A stretch of DNA of 64,000 bases, from the NCBI RefSeq assembly GCF_003688405.1, contig NZ_REFC01000015.1, forward strand, positions 62,001-126,000, given 5' to 3'. The notes below the pieces were generated by a model. It made no database searches. It had not been told where the DNA came from and saw only the letters and a program-made list of their open reading frames with translations. The number at the start of each line of letters is the position of its first letter. Positions within the stretch are counted from its first letter, which is position 1. The position numbers and the translations under genes were made by a program. The stretch comes from Ulvibacter antarcticus. GTDB lineage: Bacteria; Bacteroidota; Bacteroidia; Flavobacteriales; Flavobacteriaceae. Below are positions 61,315-64,000 of this stretch, piece after piece.

Positions 61315-64000
61315 TTAAAGGATGACAAGTTTTTCAAATTTTTCAACTCGCTTATTTGTTAACGTGGATTTAACAGTTATCTTATAAATGTATACTCCTT
61401 TCCCTATTCTATCGCCAAAATCATCTCTTCCGTTCCAGGTAATTCTTCTGGATAAATAGGAACCTTCGGCAGCTAATGTTTCACTTTTTGACCAAACTAC
61501 CTTCCCTGTCACAGTAAATACTTGCACCTGCACATCTAAAGGTTCATAAGGACGATTGTGGTTAAACCAAAATTCGGTATAATCTACAAAGGGGTTAGGA
61601 TAATTGAGCACTTTGGTTATTTCGATAGCATCTCCACCGGCAACAATAAACTGGATTTCTGCAGTACTAGAGTTGTTGTATACATCCCATGCTTTTAGGG
61701 TAAGTGTATGGAGTCCATCTTCCAGATCTCGTAATTTATAATTTAAGGCCCCTTTCGAATAATCGTCAACATCTGCCTGATAGTACTCATTTAAAACAAA
61801 TGGATTAGACTCATCACCATCAAGTATGGCAATCATATCATGTCCAATTCCGCTGGAAGTATTAAGACCATTTTCATCTGCCAATTTCGCCAATAAGATT
61901 GGAGATTCGTTGGTTATTCCTCCGGAAACAAAACTTTCATCGTTCATAAAAAGTTGAATGCGAGGCCCCTGATTATCCTCTGGAGCATCTTCATTGAGCC
62001 CTCCCATTGAAATATCGAGGTTCACTCCCGATTGATCTTCAAGAATACCATTTCTACTGGAATACAAACTAACTCTTCCTTTTCCGATTGGGATTTGGGT
62101 ATCCCTAGGCATGACATATTCAAATTCGAATGTACCACTCGATATTGTTGCTTTTCCATTAAAAAGAGATTCTCCCAGCGTTTTAAATTGCATAATAAAA
62201 TTATTGAAATTTCCATCATTCGATAATGTCTGTCTCTGAATATCCTTATCAAATATTTTTGCTTGAAGAACGCCATTATAATTCGTTAATAAATTTCCTT
62301 GTTCATCTACAACCACTCCTTTCATCGATACTCGATCTAAAGCCCTAAGATTTCCAGTAAATTGGGAAACAGGCACACCGTTAACTTCAGTTAATCGTAT
62401 TTCTCGCTTCGGAAATGCCAGGTGTAGCGCAGGATCTCCAATAAAAAACACCACTCTACGTTCCGGGGTTATTAATGTATTCTTACTTAATCGCAATCCT
62501 TCTGCAGGGGTATTTGGAGTGTTGGTGCCAAAACCAAAAAGTTGATCGGCCAAGGAGTCATTAAACACAATACCCAAACCAATACTAATTGACCTAGTAG
62601 TAGTAAGCAATGAGATAGCCCCACCTTCTCTATTCTGATAGGTAAGTTCACCTGCCGTAATTCGTAAAGGGTTATCGAATTTTGAAAATTCGCAAGTCAC
62701 TGTAACGATACACGGGTATCGATTCGTATTTTTTAAGTTCTTTGCAATTTCTTTGGTATAAATAAACTCTGCTGCCAGACCATCCTCGCCTCCATGACCA
62801 AAGTAATCTACAATCACCGCACCGAGCTCAATATTATTTATGATAGCCTCATTTACCTGTGGATACCTTTGACCACCTGCCGATGTTTCTTGCTGATAGG
62901 CATCACTATGTATCTTTTTTACATTTACAAACGGTTTTTCATCCGAGATCCTATCTCCTAAAGCATCCAGATTAACTTCTAAGGTCCATTCATTATCTTG
63001 ATCTAGATCATCTGAGATTAACAGAAAATTATTTCGCCAATTCCCGTATGACTCTTTCGATGAGTACGCTATAACCTTATCTACCATTGCATTAGCGAGC
63101 CCCACTTCATCCACTACCATTCTACCCACAGCAATATCCAGTTTTTCAGGACCATACATTAGCCCTTCATCATCTAGTTCTGTAGCACCCATCATTCCGA
63201 AGAAATCATCAGACATATAAGAATCATGCGTGCTTCCGCTATAAAGCGTATGATAGGTTGGAACAATATTGTTGTTATTTTTGAGTCTGTTTTTATAATC
63301 GACAGAGGTGTCACCGAATAGGTTCAAATACTTAATTCTTTTATCCGCGGAAGAAGCATTTTCATAAATATAGCGTACAAAATTTCGAATGGCGCTTAAA
63401 TCTTGTTTTCCGGAGCTAAACTCTTCATAAATTTTATCGGTAGTAACCACTTTTACATTTAAACCGTATACATTTTTATGATGATTAGCCAATCGTAATG
63501 CGGGTTGAATTAAAAAAGGAGCCGTCACAATCAGATAATCAATGTCCTTAAAGTTTCCTGCCTCATCGTTGAATATTGTTCCTTTTAAGTTCTGATTAGG
63601 TATCTGAGAAGGAGATATTTGAATAGGTTCAAAATAATTATTCGGATTCACAGCGACGTACTTTCGCAATTCACCCATGGTCGCTTTAAATGAAAAGACA
63701 TCTCCGGTTTCATTGGACTTCGCATTAATAAAACCTTTGTTTGTTATGTCCCAAACCTGAGAAAACTGAGTGGCATTTGATATCTGATACTCACCAGTAC
63801 CTGATAATGTACTCACATTATTATTTTGAAATTTTAACTGCCCTTCTACTCCTTTAAGTTGTCGTAAACCCTGTATTCCTATATAGTCCAGATATCCTAT
63901 TCCAGAAGGATTTCCACTATTATTGTAAGCAAGGTCAATTTTTAAATTCCCATCCCCGGGAGGTGGAAAATCTTCTCTATAATCATCAGTTGTTAAAACC
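61315..64000 (-). CDS. porU: Type IX secretion sortase PorU, N-terminal part outside window
   Basis: The frame is open to the window edge, so the true start lies beyond it; 895 codons are visible. A C25 (gingipain-like) cysteine peptidase domain contains the probable catalytic His in GAVIVDYFGHGGEDGLAAE and Cys in CIVTVTCEFSKFDNP. The LNLFGDTSVDYKNRL and DNEWTLEVNLDALGDRI segments are typical of PorU. The C-terminal part has beta domains and ends in a fibronectin-like NYPNPFVDYTEFWFN and KGVYIYKITVKS. PorU cuts the C-terminal sorting domain and, in Porphyromonas, attaches A-LPS to cargo. Confidence 0.94.
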   Translation of the reverse strand, partial: VLTTDDYREDFPPPGDGNLKIDLAYNNSGNPSGIGYLDYIGIQGLRQLKGVEGQLKFQNNNVSTLSGTGEYQISNATQFSQVWDITNKGFINAKSNETGDVFSFKATMGELRKYVAVNPNNYFEPIQISPSQIPNQNLKGTIFNDEAGNFKDIDYLIVTAPFLIQPALRLANHHKNVYGLNVKVVTTDKIYEEFSSGKQDLSAIRNFVRYIYENASSADKRIKYLNLFGDTSVDYKNRLKNNNNIVPTYHTLYSGSTHDSYMSDDFFGMMGATELDDEGLMYGPEKLDIAVGRMVVDEVGLANAMVDKVIAYSSKESYGNWRNNFLLISDDLDQDNEWTLEVNLDALGDRISDEKPFVNVKKIHSDAYQQETSAGGQRYPQVNEAIINNIELGAVIVDYFGHGGEDGLAAEFIYTKEIAKNLKNTNRYPCIVTVTCEFSKFDNPLRITAGELTYQNREGGAISLLTTTRSISIGLGIVFNDSLADQLFGFGTNTPNTPAEGLRLSKNTLITPERRVVFFIGDPALHLAFPKREIRLTEVNGVPVSQFTGNLRALDRVSMKGVVVDEQGNLLTNYNGVLQAKIFDKDIQRQTLSNDGNFNNFIMQFKTLGESLFNGKATISSGTFEFEYVMPRDTQIPIGKGRVSLYSSRNGILEDQSGVNLDISMGGLNEDAPEDNQGPRIQLFMNDESFVSGGITNESPILLAKLADENGLNTSSGIGHDMIAILDGDESNPFVLNEYYQADVDDYSKGALNYKLRDLEDGLHTLTLKAWDVYNNSSTAEIQFIVAGGDAIEITKVLNYPNPFVDYTEFWFNHNRPYEPLDVQVQVFTVTGKVVWSKSETLAAEGSYLSRRITWNGRDDFGDRIGKGVYIYKITVKSTLTNKRVEKFEKLVIL

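Noticed and set aside
1-64000. tRNA, rRNA, tmRNA, prophage or insertion sequence genes
   Set aside because: I looked for tRNA-like GTTC loops, transposase and integrase motifs and phage proteins and found none that hold up.

Overview
The window comes from a member of the Flavobacteriaceae (phylum Bacteroidota), probably a free-living, AT-rich species. The evidence is a SusC/SusD pair, two core components of the type IX secretion system (PorU, PorV) with four proteins that end in a type IX sorting domain, a single-chain glycine dehydrogenase, promoters of the Bacteroidota type (TTTG ... TAnnTTTG), and short conserved hypothetical families typical of flavobacteria. I see no rRNA, tRNA, transposase, phage gene or CRISPR array.

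Layout. 1-10108 (minus strand): str-S10-spc ribosomal supercluster, rpsL-rpsG-fusA-rpsJ then rplC to rpsH (cut by the window edge), with a divergent promoter upstream of rpsL and an intrinsic-terminator-like hairpin between rpsJ and rplC. 10293-16747: an Omp85-family barrel protein and an isolated SusC/SusD pair. 16871-25293: housekeeping (rlmB, rhomboid protease, rarA, radC), a three-gene operon of envelope proteins of unknown function, a polysaccharide-deacetylase-like protein that seems to lack its metal ligands, and a YjjG-type HAD phosphatase gene interrupted by an in-frame stop. 25403-28919: a DUF1569 gene whose 3' end is repeated twice more downstream, a PaiB-like gene, mpl, and an 82-bp tandem hairpin array. 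28920-34764: TPR protein, DUF4136 lipoprotein, two paralogous repeat proteins exported by type IX secretion, obgE, adk. 34936-42053: purK-purE, M3 peptidase, secreted M28 aminopeptidase, an ECF sigma factor with a small Cys-containing partner, and a UbiA-like membrane protein. 42275-52188: gcvP, then KAS III, methyltransferase, glycosyltransferase, alkaline phosphatase and an MlaE/MlaF-type lipid ABC transporter, then an FG-GAP repeat secreted protein. 52236-64000 (minus strand): DUF389 protein, mannose-1-phosphate guanylyltransferase, SprT-like, SDR, GNAT, pyruvate dehydrogenase E2 and E1 alpha, cytidine deaminase, porV and porU (cut by the window edge).

How the parts fit. PorU and PorV are the sortase and shuttle for the four secreted proteins seen here. 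The KAS III to MlaF block looks like a lipid synthesis, modification and transport neighbourhood, but no product can be named. The most unusual non-coding signals are: a two-copy intergenic element whose hairpin stem differs in sequence between copies but keeps its pairing and a bulged C (28830-28906, 34074-34180); the 82-bp array; the triplicated DUF1569 tail; REP-like palindromes; and a possible pseudoknot in the gcvP leader.
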